Origin: Bacillota bacterium
GTDB lineage: Bacteria; Bacillota_I; Bacilli_A; RF39; UBA660
NCBI GenBank assembly: GCA_023460995.1
Contig: JAEWOE010000006.1
Coordinates: 558,001 to 622,000, forward strand
Length of the DNA: 64,000 bases
Reading direction: 5' to 3'
Positions within the stretch are counted from its first letter, which is position 1, and every line of letters begins with the position of its first letter. A program made the translations under genes and the position numbers. A model generated the notes under the pieces. The model did not search any database and had not been told where the DNA came from. It was given only the letters and a program-made list of their open reading frames with translations. Of the stretch, positions 1 through 8,127 are shown piece after piece.

Positions 1-42
1 AAAATTCTAGAAGTATTAGTTAAAGAGTTTATTAATAAATGA
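1..42 (+). CDS. C-terminal end of IreB-like (DUF965) protein, partial
   Basis: The first 42 bases read as 13 codons and a TGA stop in a frame whose start lies outside the window. The peptide (KILEVLVKEFINK) resembles the C-terminus of IreB/YrzL, the small regulator encoded just upstream of ruvX in Bacillota. The stop overlaps the ruvX start (ATGA-type overlap), which supports co-transcription. The name rests on 13 residues and on gene order, so it is tentative; the end of alaS is the main alternative. Confidence 0.5.
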   Translation, partial: KILEVLVKEFINK

Positions 43-461
43 GATATTTAGGACTTGACCTAGGTACAAGAACACTGGGTATTTCTATTAGTGATGAAAC
101 TAAAACAATCGCGACAGGTTTAACTACTTTAAGATTTAATGATAGTGCATATGAAGAATTATATGATGAATTAAAAAGAATAGTTGATGAATACAGAGTA
201 GAAAAACTAATTTTAGGATTTCCAAAAAATATGAATAATACAATTGGTGAAAGAGCCGAGACTACTATTAAATTTAAGGAAAATATTGAAAAAATACTAG
301 ATAAAGAAGTTATATTACAAGATGAAAGATTATCTACTGTATCAGCTCATAATTATTTATTACAAGCTGATATGTCACGTAAGAAACGAAAAAAAGTTGT
401 AGATAAAATGGCAGCCAATATAATTTTACAAACTTATTTAGATATAGAGAAAGGGAGATAA
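39..461 (+). CDS. ruvX: RuvX/YqgF putative Holliday junction resolvase / pre-16S rRNA nuclease
   Basis: This 140-residue protein has the RNase H-like fold of the YqgF family. Visible motifs are the N-terminal acidic strand LGLDLGTRTLGIS, the central LILGFPKNMN segment, the DERLST motif near residue 98, and a C-terminal DKMAANIILQTYLD helix carrying the last conserved Asp. Length is normal for the family. In other bacteria it matures the 5' end of 16S rRNA and has been proposed as a resolvase. It overlaps the preceding gene and lies 2 bases before the DUF1292 gene, so it belongs to the conserved ireB-ruvX-yrzB operon. Confidence 0.93.
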   Translation: MRYLGLDLGTRTLGISISDETKTIATGLTTLRFNDSAYEELYDELKRIVDEYRVEKLILGFPKNMNNTIGERAETTIKFKENIEKILDKEVILQDERLSTVSAHNYLLQADMSRKKRKKVVDKMAANIILQTYLDIEKGR

Positions 462-463
462 GT

Positions 464-748
464 ATGGAAGAAAAAATGACGTTTAAAGCAATAAACAAGG
501 AAGGTAACGAGGTAGAATGTGAAGTATTATTTACATTTGAGTCAGATGAAACTAAGAAAAATTATATGGTTTATACTGATAACACAACAGATGAAACAGG
601 AAATATAAGAGTATATGCATCTATTTATAATCCTGATAAACCAGAAAGTGAACTAATTCCTATTGAATCAGAAGCAGAATGGAAAATAATTGAAACAATC
701 CTAGAAGAAATTCAAGCTGAAGTTAAAGAAAGTGCTTCTGAAGAATAA
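464..748 (+). CDS. yrzB: DUF1292 family protein (YrzB)
   Basis: A 94-residue acidic protein of the DUF1292 family, which nearly always follows ruvX in Bacillota; its biochemical role is not established. The N-terminal half fits the family (EGNEVECEVLFTFES followed by KNYMVYTDN), and the C-terminus is Glu-rich. The ATG is preceded by GGGAG. Its last codons form the left arm of an intrinsic terminator (731-758), so transcription of the upstream operon probably ends, at least partly, inside this gene's 3' end. Confidence 0.9.
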   Translation: MEEKMTFKAINKEGNEVECEVLFTFESDETKKNYMVYTDNTTDETGNIRVYASIYNPDKPESELIPIESEAEWKIIETILEEIQAEVKESASEE

Positions 749-758
749 GCGCTTTTTT
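731..758 (+). terminator. Intrinsic terminator overlapping the end of yrzB
   Basis: AGTGCTT pairs with AAGCGCT (7 bp, one G-U) across the stop codon and is followed by a T run. It sits only 8 bases before the mltG start codon. Confidence 0.75.
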
Positions 759-766
759 CTTGCATT

Positions 767-1837
767 ATGAAGAAAATATTTCAAATAATATTAATACTAG
801 TATTTATGCTAGTAGCAATTTTTGTGGTAGGATTAATAGATTTCAATATTAACATAAGTTCTGTAAGTAACGAAAGTGAAGAAGTTGAATTTACTGCACC
901 AGAAAATTCAACTTATTATACACTTGCTTCTTCACTATATAGTGAAGGGTTAATTAGATCAGAGTTTTGGTATAAAGTATATATTAAGCTAACAAATCCA
1001 AGTAAATTACAGGCAGGAACTTTTTCTTTAAATAAGAATATGTCTGTAAAAGATATCATAAATGTTTTAGAAGGTGGTACAAATAGTGATCCTAATGCAG
1101 TTAATTTAACCTTTAAAGAGGGTTATAACATGCGTAAGATAGCGAGTACTATTGCTAGTAAAACAAATAATACTTATGATGATGTACTTAATACACTTAA
1201 AGATGTGGCATATATAAATGAATTAATTAATACATATTGGTTTTTAACTGATGATATTTTAGCTAGTGATATATATTATCCTCTTGAAGGATATTTATTT
1301 CCTGAGACATATCAAGTATCAAAGGTTAACAATGTAAAAGAGATATTTAAGATAATGCTTGATCATACAGATATAATATTAACAAAATATAAATCAAGTA
1401 TTGAAAGTAGTAGTTACACAATTCACCAAATGCTAACTTTAGCCTCTATTATTGAATTAGAAGCTGCTAATACTGATGATAGAGCCGGAGTAGCTGGTGT
1501 ATTTTATAATAGATTAAATGCTAAATGGTCATTAGGTAGCGATGTAACAACATATTATGGTTCAAAAATAGATGATTTTTCGTATTCATTAACAAATAAA
1601 GAACTAAATGATTGTTCTAATGCTTATAATACAAGATGTAAAACCAGGGCAGGTCTTCCAGTAGGTCCTATTGATAATCCAGGAGAACAATCAATAAAAG
1701 CTGCAATCAGTCCAACAAGTCATAATTATTATTACTTTGTAGCTGATTGTAATGGTAAGACATATTTGAATTATAATGATGTTGGTCATTATAATACAAT
1801 TAGTCAGTTAAAGGCGGCGAATAATTGGTGCGCATAG
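767..1837 (+). CDS. mltG: Endolytic murein transglycosylase MltG
   Basis: A 356-residue YceG/MltG-family protein that cuts nascent glycan strands at the membrane and terminates glycan polymerisation. It begins with one transmembrane segment (residues 5-25), followed by a LysM-like region. The catalytic domain shows LEGYLFPETY, then ASIIELEAA with the expected catalytic Glu, GSDVTTYYG and GLPVGPIDNPG. The hydrophobic segment starts straight after the ATG at 767, so no later start is likely, yet no Shine-Dalgarno sequence is visible: the preceding bases are the T run of a terminator. The 3' end overlaps trmR. Confidence 0.92.
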   Translation: MKKIFQIILILVFMLVAIFVVGLIDFNINISSVSNESEEVEFTAPENSTYYTLASSLYSEGLIRSEFWYKVYIKLTNPSKLQAGTFSLNKNMSVKDIINVLEGGTNSDPNAVNLTFKEGYNMRKIASTIASKTNNTYDDVLNTLKDVAYINELINTYWFLTDDILASDIYYPLEGYLFPETYQVSKVNNVKEIFKIMLDHTDIILTKYKSSIESSSYTIHQMLTLASIIELEAANTDDRAGVAGVFYNRLNAKWSLGSDVTTYYGSKIDDFSYSLTNKELNDCSNAYNTRCKTRAGLPVGPIDNPGEQSIKAAISPTSHNYYYFVADCNGKTYLNYNDVGHYNTISQLKAANNWCA

Positions 1838-2409
1838 AAGATATAGAAGCTTACGCAAAAAAACATGATGTACCTATTATGGAACAAGATGGAATAGAAT
1901 TTTTAACTAAATATGTAAATGAAAATAATGTTAAAAACATATTAGAAATAGGTACAGCTATAGGATACTCAGCAATTAAAATGACTATGATGGGTGATGA
2001 CATAAAAGTAACAACTATTGAGCGTGATGAAGAAAGATATAATGAAGCAATCAAGAATATAAAAGCATTTAATTTAGAAAATAGAATAAATGTAATATTT
2101 GGTGATGCTTTGGAAGTAGAAGTAACAGGGAAGTATGATTTAATCTTTATAGATGCAGCTAAAGCTCAATCTATAAAGTTCTTTCAAAAATATGAAAATA
2201 ATTTAAATGATGATGGAACTATTATTACTGATAATATAAACTTTCACGGTTTAACATTCACAGATGAAAAAATAGATAGTCGTAATGTTAGACAATTAAT
2301 AAGAAAAATAAAGACGTATTTAGATTGGTTAAGAAGTAATGAAAATTATGATTCTAAGTATGTTAATATAGGTGATGGTCTTATGGTAAGTAAAAAGAAT
2401 AACAAATAG
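1825..2409 (+). CDS. trmR: TrmR-like SAM-dependent O-methyltransferase (tRNA mo5U34 synthesis)
   Basis: A class I methyltransferase of the O-methyltransferase family 3, 194 residues. Motif I is EIGTAIGYS, motif II is TTIERD, and the metal/substrate segment is FIDAAKAQS. In Bacillus subtilis the same locus (yrrM) encodes TrmR, which methylates 5-hydroxyuridine at the tRNA wobble position; the hydroxylases TrhP1 and TrhP2 are encoded just downstream here as well. The start is TTG at 1825 or GTG at 1828, both inside the mltG 3' end and served by AAGGCGG. The overlap suggests translational coupling to mltG. Confidence 0.87.
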   Translation: MVRIEDIEAYAKKHDVPIMEQDGIEFLTKYVNENNVKNILEIGTAIGYSAIKMTMMGDDIKVTTIERDEERYNEAIKNIKAFNLENRINVIFGDALEVEVTGKYDLIFIDAAKAQSIKFFQKYENNLNDDGTIITDNINFHGLTFTDEKIDSRNVRQLIRKIKTYLDWLRSNENYDSKYVNIGDGLMVSKKNNK

Positions 2410-2420
2410 TTATTCTTTTT
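2392..2420 (+). terminator. Intrinsic terminator after trmR
   Basis: AAAAAGAATAAC and GTTATTCTTTTT form a perfect 12-bp stem with a 5-base loop. It spans the trmR stop codon and ends in T residues. Confidence 0.85.
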
Positions 2421-2476
2421 GATTTATTAATATAAATGTGTTATTATATTGTGATATTTAAGGAGGATAGAGTATT

Positions 2477-3295
2477 ATGGATAATAATCATAATATACTA
2501 GGAAACTTTGATTCACAAAAAGCAAGTATGTTATATAGATTTCAAGGCGGTAATAGCTATCCTTCATTCAATATAAGAGGTGATTCTTGCAAAGTAAATC
2601 AAGCTAATCATTATACATACTTTTCTAAAAGTATTAATCATCATGGATACTTTGTATCTAAAAGATTAAGACAAATTATAGGGAAGATTATTTTAGAAGA
2701 AAAGGGTTTAGTATTAAGTAATTATAATTTGCAAAATAATGATTTCTACAGGAAAGTAAAAAAGGAAATTGCTTGTTCAGAGAAAATAAGTAATTTAGAG
2801 TCACTTAGATTCTTAGTTGATTCACAGTTTATTGAACTAATTGAACAAAATTATGAATATAATGATGGAAAAACAAAAGGCAGTAAAATTATTGAAAGAG
2901 TTGATAGACGTGTCTATGGTGGTGGATATGGTATAGGAAGTGAGTGGCTTAATTTGCTTAATTTACTAACTATTCTATATGCTAAAAAAGAGATAACTAG
3001 AGATAATGTGATATTTATGCTAAATGCTCTTAGAAGTGGATATGTATCAAAAATAGAAAGTGTTAATTTTTTATCTAGTAATCCTAATCAAGTAATAATA
3101 AATAAAGCCATATATTCTGATTTTACTAAGTTTAAGATAATGCATAGTTTAGAAGAAATACTTGATAAAGGCTTATATAAAAAAGATAGTGAATTTGGTA
3201 AAAAACCAACTGTCATGATTAAAAAAATAACTACGGGATATATTAAATTACGTGATGAATCTTTACGTAATTTAGATAAATCGAAAAAAAGATAA
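2477..3295 (+). CDS. Hypothetical protein, 272 residues, family not recognised
   Basis: A real gene by its strong RBS (AAGGAGG), its length and its codon use, but I do not recognise the family. The protein is basic and soluble, with no signal peptide or membrane segment. The first 55 residues are rich in Asn, Ser, His and Tyr. A glycine cluster (YGGGYGIGSEW) precedes a leucine-rich helix (LLNLLTILYAKK), and the C-terminus is Lys-rich. It sits as an extra gene between trmR and trhP1, where Bacillus has none, and has its own upstream and downstream spacing, so it looks monocistronic. Confidence 0.75.
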   Translation: MDNNHNILGNFDSQKASMLYRFQGGNSYPSFNIRGDSCKVNQANHYTYFSKSINHHGYFVSKRLRQIIGKIILEEKGLVLSNYNLQNNDFYRKVKKEIACSEKISNLESLRFLVDSQFIELIEQNYEYNDGKTKGSKIIERVDRRVYGGGYGIGSEWLNLLNLLTILYAKKEITRDNVIFMLNALRSGYVSKIESVNFLSSNPNQVIINKAIYSDFTKFKIMHSLEEILDKGLYKKDSEFGKKPTVMIKKITTGYIKLRDESLRNLDKSKKR

Positions 3296-3372
3296 AAATG
3301 TTTTGCATTCTATTAAAAACTAATATATAATAAATAGTTATATGATGTATAACTTAGAACGGAAGTGAAGAT

Positions 3373-4233
3373 ATGAAGTTATTAGTAATGCCTAGTAGCA
3401 TAAAACAAATAAAAGATTTAAATGATAGTATTGATGGAGTTATAGTAGGACTAAATAAACTTTGTATCAATATGCCAGTAAATTATACAAAAGAAGAAAT
3501 CTTTGAAATAATTGATATATGCATAGATAATAAAAAAGAAATATTTATCTCTTTAAATAAAAATATGTTTAATAGTGATTTAGACTATTTAAAAGAAATA
3601 TTGATAGAATTAGATAAAAAAGAAATAACTGGAATAATGTACTATGATATAGCCATAGTAAATATTAAAGATGAATTAAAATTAAAAACTCCTCTTGTTT
3701 GGAATCAAGAACATTTGACAACAAACTATTTAACAAGTAATTATTGGTATGATTTTGGAGCTAAGTATACATATTTATCAAGTGAAATAACCATTGACGA
3801 AATAAATGAAATTAGGGATAAAGTAACATCGAAAATAATGATAAATTTATTTGGATACTTACCTATGTTTGTAAGTAGAAGACACCTAGTTAAAAACTAC
3901 TTAGAGACATTTAATCTTACTGATAGTAGCAAAGTTAATTATATACAAAAAGAGGGTAATAAATACCAAATTATTGATACTAATGATGGTACTGTTGCTT
4001 ATTCTGCACATGTACTTAATGGTATAACAGAGGTTTTAAATGCTAAAGCTGATTATATGGTATTAAATAGTTTTAGTATTTATGATGATAAATTTAAAGA
4101 AGTAGTGAACATGTTTAAAACTGTAAATAAAGATAATCAAGATGATTATAAAGAAAAAATTGATAGTATGTTTAAAACAAATTTAGGATTCTTATACAAA
4201 GAAACAATTTACAAGGTGAAGAAAAATGATTAA
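3373..4233 (+). CDS. trhP1: Peptidase U32-family tRNA hydroxylation protein TrhP1-like
   Basis: A 286-residue TIM-barrel-like U32 protein that matches YrrN/TrhP1 in position and size. It lacks the Cys-rich U32 signature found in its neighbour, which is normal for this subfamily. In Bacillus subtilis TrhP1 and TrhP2 carry out prephenate-dependent hydroxylation of wobble uridine, the step before TrmR methylation. The start is an ATG after GGAAGTGAAG. Its last 8 bases overlap the start of trhP2, indicating translational coupling and probable complex formation. Confidence 0.8.
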   Translation: MKLLVMPSSIKQIKDLNDSIDGVIVGLNKLCINMPVNYTKEEIFEIIDICIDNKKEIFISLNKNMFNSDLDYLKEILIELDKKEITGIMYYDIAIVNIKDELKLKTPLVWNQEHLTTNYLTSNYWYDFGAKYTYLSSEITIDEINEIRDKVTSKIMINLFGYLPMFVSRRHLVKNYLETFNLTDSSKVNYIQKEGNKYQIIDTNDGTVAYSAHVLNGITEVLNAKADYMVLNSFSIYDDKFKEVVNMFKTVNKDNQDDYKEKIDSMFKTNLGFLYKETIYKVKKND

Positions 4234-5446
4234 GAAACCAGAATTACTAGCTCCAGCAGGAGATTTAGAAAGACTAAAAATAGCTTTAATATATGGAGCA
4301 GATGCTGTATATATAGGTGGACCTGCATTTGGTCTAAGAGCTAACGCTATCAATTTTACAATAGATGATATTAAAGAAGGGTGCTTTTTTGCACATTCCT
4401 TAAATAAAAGAGTTCATGTTACAGTTAACATAGTATTACATAATAAAGAAATAGATAATTTAATAGATTATTTAAAACAGTTAGAAGAAGCAGGAGTAGA
4501 CGCTATTATAGTAAGTGATCCTGCAATAATAAAAGTAGCTAAAGAAAATACTAATTTAGAAATACACGTCTCTACACAAGCTTCTACGCTTAATGTAGAA
4601 GCAGTGAAGTTTTGGAAAAAACAAGGTATATCTAGAATAGTACTTGCTAGAGAAGCATCAAAGGAAGATATAAAAGAAATAATAGATAATGTTGATATTG
4701 AAATAGAGACATTCATTCATGGAGCTATGTGTTCTTCATTTAGTGGTAGATGCGTACTTTCAAATTTCTTTACAGCTAGAGATGCTAATCGTGGTGGATG
4801 TGCTCAAATTTGTAGATGGGATTTTGATTTATTAAATGATAAAGAAGAGTTATTAAAAGGGGAAAAAGATTTTACCTTCTGTACTAAAGATTTATCAGAA
4901 TTAAAACATATTCCAGAGATGTGTAATATGGGCATTTCTTCATTCAAAATTGAAGGAAGAATGCGCTCAGTATACTATATAGCTACAGTTGTAGGAATAT
5001 ATCGTAAAGTAATAGACGAATATTATAATAATCCTGAAAACTACGAATATAATAGTGATTATGAGAAGATACTTAGAGCTTGTGCTAATAGAGATAGTAT
5101 TAGTCAGTTCTTCTCAGGGAACTATGGAAAAGAAAGCCAGTATTATAATGGTAGAGTAGAAATATCTAACCAAGATTTCTTAGGAATCGTACTAGATTAC
5201 GACGAAAAAAATAAAATAGTTACACTAGAACAAAGAAACTATTTTAAACAAGGTGATATTGTTGAATTTTTTGGTCCTAAAACTGAAACATTCACATATA
5301 CTATAGATAAAATAATTGATGAGGATGGCAATAATATAGACATAGTAAGACATCCAAAACAAATAGTTAGAATGCATATAGATAAACCATTAAATCAAAA
5401 TGATATGATGCGAATAAAAATAGTTGACAAAACTATTAAAGTATAG
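4226..5446 (+). CDS. trhP2: Peptidase U32-family tRNA hydroxylase TrhP2
   Basis: A 406-residue U32 protein. The N-terminal barrel begins KPELLAPAGDLERLK, the classic U32 opening. The diagnostic motif follows near residue 165 (FIHGAMCSSFSGRC, then GGCAQICRW), giving the conserved Cys residues thought to bind a cofactor. The C-terminal part after about residue 310 is the beta-rich U32 C-domain. Together with TrhP1 it makes 5-hydroxyuridine at tRNA position 34. Bacillus has udk between this gene and greA; that gene is absent here. Confidence 0.88.
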   Translation: MIKKPELLAPAGDLERLKIALIYGADAVYIGGPAFGLRANAINFTIDDIKEGCFFAHSLNKRVHVTVNIVLHNKEIDNLIDYLKQLEEAGVDAIIVSDPAIIKVAKENTNLEIHVSTQASTLNVEAVKFWKKQGISRIVLAREASKEDIKEIIDNVDIEIETFIHGAMCSSFSGRCVLSNFFTARDANRGGCAQICRWDFDLLNDKEELLKGEKDFTFCTKDLSELKHIPEMCNMGISSFKIEGRMRSVYYIATVVGIYRKVIDEYYNNPENYEYNSDYEKILRACANRDSISQFFSGNYGKESQYYNGRVEISNQDFLGIVLDYDEKNKIVTLEQRNYFKQGDIVEFFGPKTETFTYTIDKIIDEDGNNIDIVRHPKQIVRMHIDKPLNQNDMMRIKIVDKTIKV

Positions 5447-5497
5447 TATTATTTTGTAGGTTTACAAAATAAAGAAATTAATTTGAGGTGAATAGAT

Positions 5498-5980
5498 ATG
5501 GCAAATGCAGAAAAGACTTATTTGACACAAAAAGGGTTACAAGAGTTACAAGCAGAACTTGATGAGTTAAAAACAGTTAAACGTCCTGAAAATATTCAAG
5601 CATTAAAAGATGCTAGAGCTTTAGGAGACTTATCAGAGAATGCTGAATATGATGCAGCTAGAAATGAACAAGCAGTTATTGAGACAAGAATAACTCAGTT
5701 AGAAAGAATTATTGAAACAGCTGAGGTTATCAGTGAAGATAAAATTAGTAGAGATAAAGTTTCAATCGGCACTTCTGTAAAAATTGAATTTGTAGACGAC
5801 AAAGAAACAGAAATATATTTAATTGTTGGTAGAACAGAGGCAGATCCCTTTGAAAACAAAATATCAAATGAATCACCTATTGCTCAAGCAATACTTGGTA
5901 AAAAAGTTGGCGAAGTAGCAACTGTTAAATGCGATGCTGATGATTATGATGTAAAGATACTAGAAATTTTAGCACAATAA
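5498..5980 (+). CDS. greA: Transcription elongation factor GreA
   Basis: A 160-residue GreA of normal length. The N-terminal coiled coil opens with YLTQKGLQELQAELDEL and carries the tip motif ALGDLSENAEYDAARNEQ with the acidic residues that activate RNA polymerase transcript cleavage. The C-terminal domain shows the SPIAQAILGKKVGE motif. The RBS GAGGTGAA is well placed. The terminator at 5971-5990 overlaps the stop codon, so the transcript ends here. Confidence 0.97.
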   Translation: MANAEKTYLTQKGLQELQAELDELKTVKRPENIQALKDARALGDLSENAEYDAARNEQAVIETRITQLERIIETAEVISEDKISRDKVSIGTSVKIEFVDDKETEIYLIVGRTEADPFENKISNESPIAQAILGKKVGEVATVKCDADDYDVKILEILAQ

Positions 5981-5990
5981 GTGCTTTTTT
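5971..5990 (+). terminator. Intrinsic terminator of greA
   Basis: AGCAC/GTGCT stem with the loop across the TAA stop, followed by six T residues. Confidence 0.8.
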
Positions 5991-6055
5991 CTTTATAAAA
6001 CTTGTAAAAAAAAACGATTTATTATATACTAGATATGTTTTGAGGGAGGAAATTT

Positions 6056-7315
6056 ATGGCAAATAAAAACGTAACAGAAATAAATGTTAAAATTGATGGA
6101 AAAGAGTGGAAAGATGCTTTAGAAAAAGCTTTTGATAAAGCAAATAAAAAAGCAAAAATAGATGGTTTTAGACCTGGTAAAGCTCCAAAAGATGTATTTA
6201 TGAAGAAATATGGTGTTGAATCATTATTTATGGATGCTGGAGATTTAGTACTTGAATCAGCTTATAAAAAAGCTTTTGAAGGTAAAGAAAGTTTAGACTT
6301 AGTCGCACAACCTGATATAGCTTTAAAATCAGTTGATGAAAATAGTATTGAGTTTGTATTTACTGTAACTACTAAACCAGAAGTTAAACTAGGTAAATAT
6401 AAAGATTTAAAAGTAAAAAGATCAGAAGTAAAAGTAACTAAAGAAGAAGTAGATCAAACAATTAGTGAGATGCGTAATAAATATGCTGAAAACGTCGTTA
6501 AAGATGAAGAAGTAGTTGCAGATGGCGATATTGCCGTTATTGACTTTGAAGGATTTAAAGACGGTGTAGCATTCGATGGTGGTAAAGGTGAAAACTACGA
6601 TTTAACAATCGGAAGTAATACATTTATTCCAGGATTTGAAGAACAATTAATAGGTATGAAAAAAGGAGAAACTAAAGATATTAATGTAAGTTTCCCGGAA
6701 GATTATCATGCTGAAGAATTAAAGGGTACTCCAGTAGTATTTAAGGTAACTATTAAAGAAGTTAAAGCAATTTCTATACCTGATTTAGATAAAGATTTCT
6801 TTGCTGACCTAGGAATGACTGATTTAGAAACAGAAGCAGACTTAAGAAAACAAGTTGAAGAAACTATTAAATTAAGAAAAGAAACTGATGCTGATAACAA
6901 ATATATTGATGACTTATTAGCAGAAGCAGCTAAAACAGTAGAAATTGATCTTCCAGAAACTATGATTCATGAAGAAGCACATAGAATGGTTCATCAATAT
7001 GAAGAACATTTACAAATGCAAGGAATTACATTAGAACAATTCTTTAAATTTACAAATTCAAATGAAGAAGCTCTAATGGATCAAATGCATGATGAAGCTA
7101 AAAATAGAGTTACTTATAGATTAATGCTTGAAGAAATAGTAAAAGTAGAAGACTTATCTGTAAGTGAAGAAGAAGCAGAAAAAGAAGCAACAACTTTAGC
7201 AGAAAAATATCAAATGACAAAAGATGAATTCTTAAAATCATTTGGTGGATTAGAAATGATTAAATATGATTTAACAATGAGATCTGCAATAAATTTATTA
7301 AAGGGTGAAAAATAA
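6056..7315 (+). CDS. tig: Trigger factor (ribosome-associated chaperone and PPIase)
   Basis: A 419-residue trigger factor, full length for the family. The ribosome-binding signature GFRPGKAPKDVF lies at about residues 37-48. The FKBP-type PPIase domain spans roughly residues 150-240 (DGDIAVIDFEGFKDG to GTPVVFKVTIKEV), and the remaining C-terminus forms the helical chaperone arms. A strong GGGAGG RBS precedes the ATG. It is monocistronic with its own terminator. In Bacillota tig often lies near clpX, which is not seen here. Confidence 0.97.
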   Translation: MANKNVTEINVKIDGKEWKDALEKAFDKANKKAKIDGFRPGKAPKDVFMKKYGVESLFMDAGDLVLESAYKKAFEGKESLDLVAQPDIALKSVDENSIEFVFTVTTKPEVKLGKYKDLKVKRSEVKVTKEEVDQTISEMRNKYAENVVKDEEVVADGDIAVIDFEGFKDGVAFDGGKGENYDLTIGSNTFIPGFEEQLIGMKKGETKDINVSFPEDYHAEELKGTPVVFKVTIKEVKAISIPDLDKDFFADLGMTDLETEADLRKQVEETIKLRKETDADNKYIDDLLAEAAKTVEIDLPETMIHEEAHRMVHQYEEHLQMQGITLEQFFKFTNSNEEALMDQMHDEAKNRVTYRLMLEEIVKVEDLSVSEEEAEKEATTLAEKYQMTKDEFLKSFGGLEMIKYDLTMRSAINLLKGEK

Positions 7316-7329
7316 TTCACTCTTTTTTT
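7303..7329 (+). terminator. Intrinsic terminator of tig
   Basis: GGGTGAA pairs with TTCACTC across the stop codon and is followed by seven T residues. Confidence 0.8.
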
Positions 7330-7368
7330 GAAAGTATGTAATAATAAATATAGTAGGTGAATTTATTT

Positions 7369-7947
7369 ATGAAGAAGGATATTATTATTAATAAAGAAAA
7401 TACACTTAAAGGTGACTTTGTTCCTAATAACTTAGTACTATATGAAAATAATTATGCCAATCACATAGATAAAGAACATAAAATATATGTTGATAAAGAA
7501 ACGTTGTATTATTTTAATTTGATGGCAAAAGATGCTTATATTTTAGGTTATAATATAGTAATTGATTCAGCCTATAGAAGTTATGATTATCAAAATATTA
7601 TTTTAGAGGCCTTTATTGAAAAAATGGGTGATTTAGCATACTCAAGAGTAGCTTTACCGGGAACTAGTGAACATCAAACTGGTTTAGCCATAGATATATC
7701 AATTATTAGAGAAGATAAGTATGTACCTGAACTTTCAAATAAAATTGAAGAAATGAACTGGTTATTTAAAAACGCTCATAAATATGGCTTTATTTTAAGA
7801 TATCCACAAGATAAAGAAGACATAACAGGTTATAAGTATGAACCTTGGCATTTTAGATATGTTGGTATAAAGATAGCTAATTTAATATATACCAATAATT
7901 TTACTTTAGAAGAGTACTCTAAACAAAGAGATTTAATTACTACATAA
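7369..7947 (+). CDS. VanY-family D-alanyl-D-alanine carboxypeptidase
   Basis: A metallopeptidase of the M15B/VanY family, about 192 residues. Zinc-binding and catalytic motifs are clear: SEHQTGLAIDIS (the SxHxxGxAxD type) and EPWHFRYVG (the ExxWH type). The family removes the terminal D-Ala from peptidoglycan stem peptides. The ATG at 7369 is chosen over the in-frame GTG at 7357 because that GTG is part of the RBS AGGTGA. No signal peptide or membrane anchor is visible, unlike many secreted VanY proteins, so how it reaches the wall is unclear. The T/AAGACATAG terminator follows at 7952. Confidence 0.85.
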   Translation: MKKDIIINKENTLKGDFVPNNLVLYENNYANHIDKEHKIYVDKETLYYFNLMAKDAYILGYNIVIDSAYRSYDYQNIILEAFIEKMGDLAYSRVALPGTSEHQTGLAIDISIIREDKYVPELSNKIEEMNWLFKNAHKYGFILRYPQDKEDITGYKYEPWHFRYVGIKIANLIYTNNFTLEEYSKQRDLITT

Positions 7948-7951
7948 TATT

Positions 7952-7974
7952 AAGACATAGAAATATGTCTTTTT
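7952..7974 (+). terminator. Terminator, left copy of a 23-bp repeat
   Basis: AAGACATA and TATGTCTT form an 8-bp stem followed by T residues. The same 23 bases recur exactly at 9882-9904, on the other side of the pseudopilin gene. Confidence 0.8.
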
Positions 7975-8073
7975 ATATGGTATTCAGTCATAGTTAACTA
8001 TTTTATGACAATAATTTAATAAATCTTTTATATTATAAATATAAAAAATATGACTAGTGTTTAATAAGAAAGA

Positions 8074-8103
8074 TTGACTATATATTTAAAATAATGTTAT
8101 TAT
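8074..8103 (+). promoter_or_regulatory. Probable promoter of the pseudopilin-like gene
   Basis: TTGACT (8074-8079), a 17-18 base spacer and TTATTA/TATTAT at 8097-8103. A transcript would begin near 8110, just before the GAGGTAGAG RBS. Confidence 0.5.
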
Positions 8104-8127
8104 AAAAAAAGAGGTAGAGTTGGTAAT

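Noticed and set aside
5450..5472. Terminator between trhP2 and greA
   Set aside because: TATTTTGTA/TACAAAATA forms a hairpin, but it is followed by A-rich rather than T-rich sequence on the plus strand.
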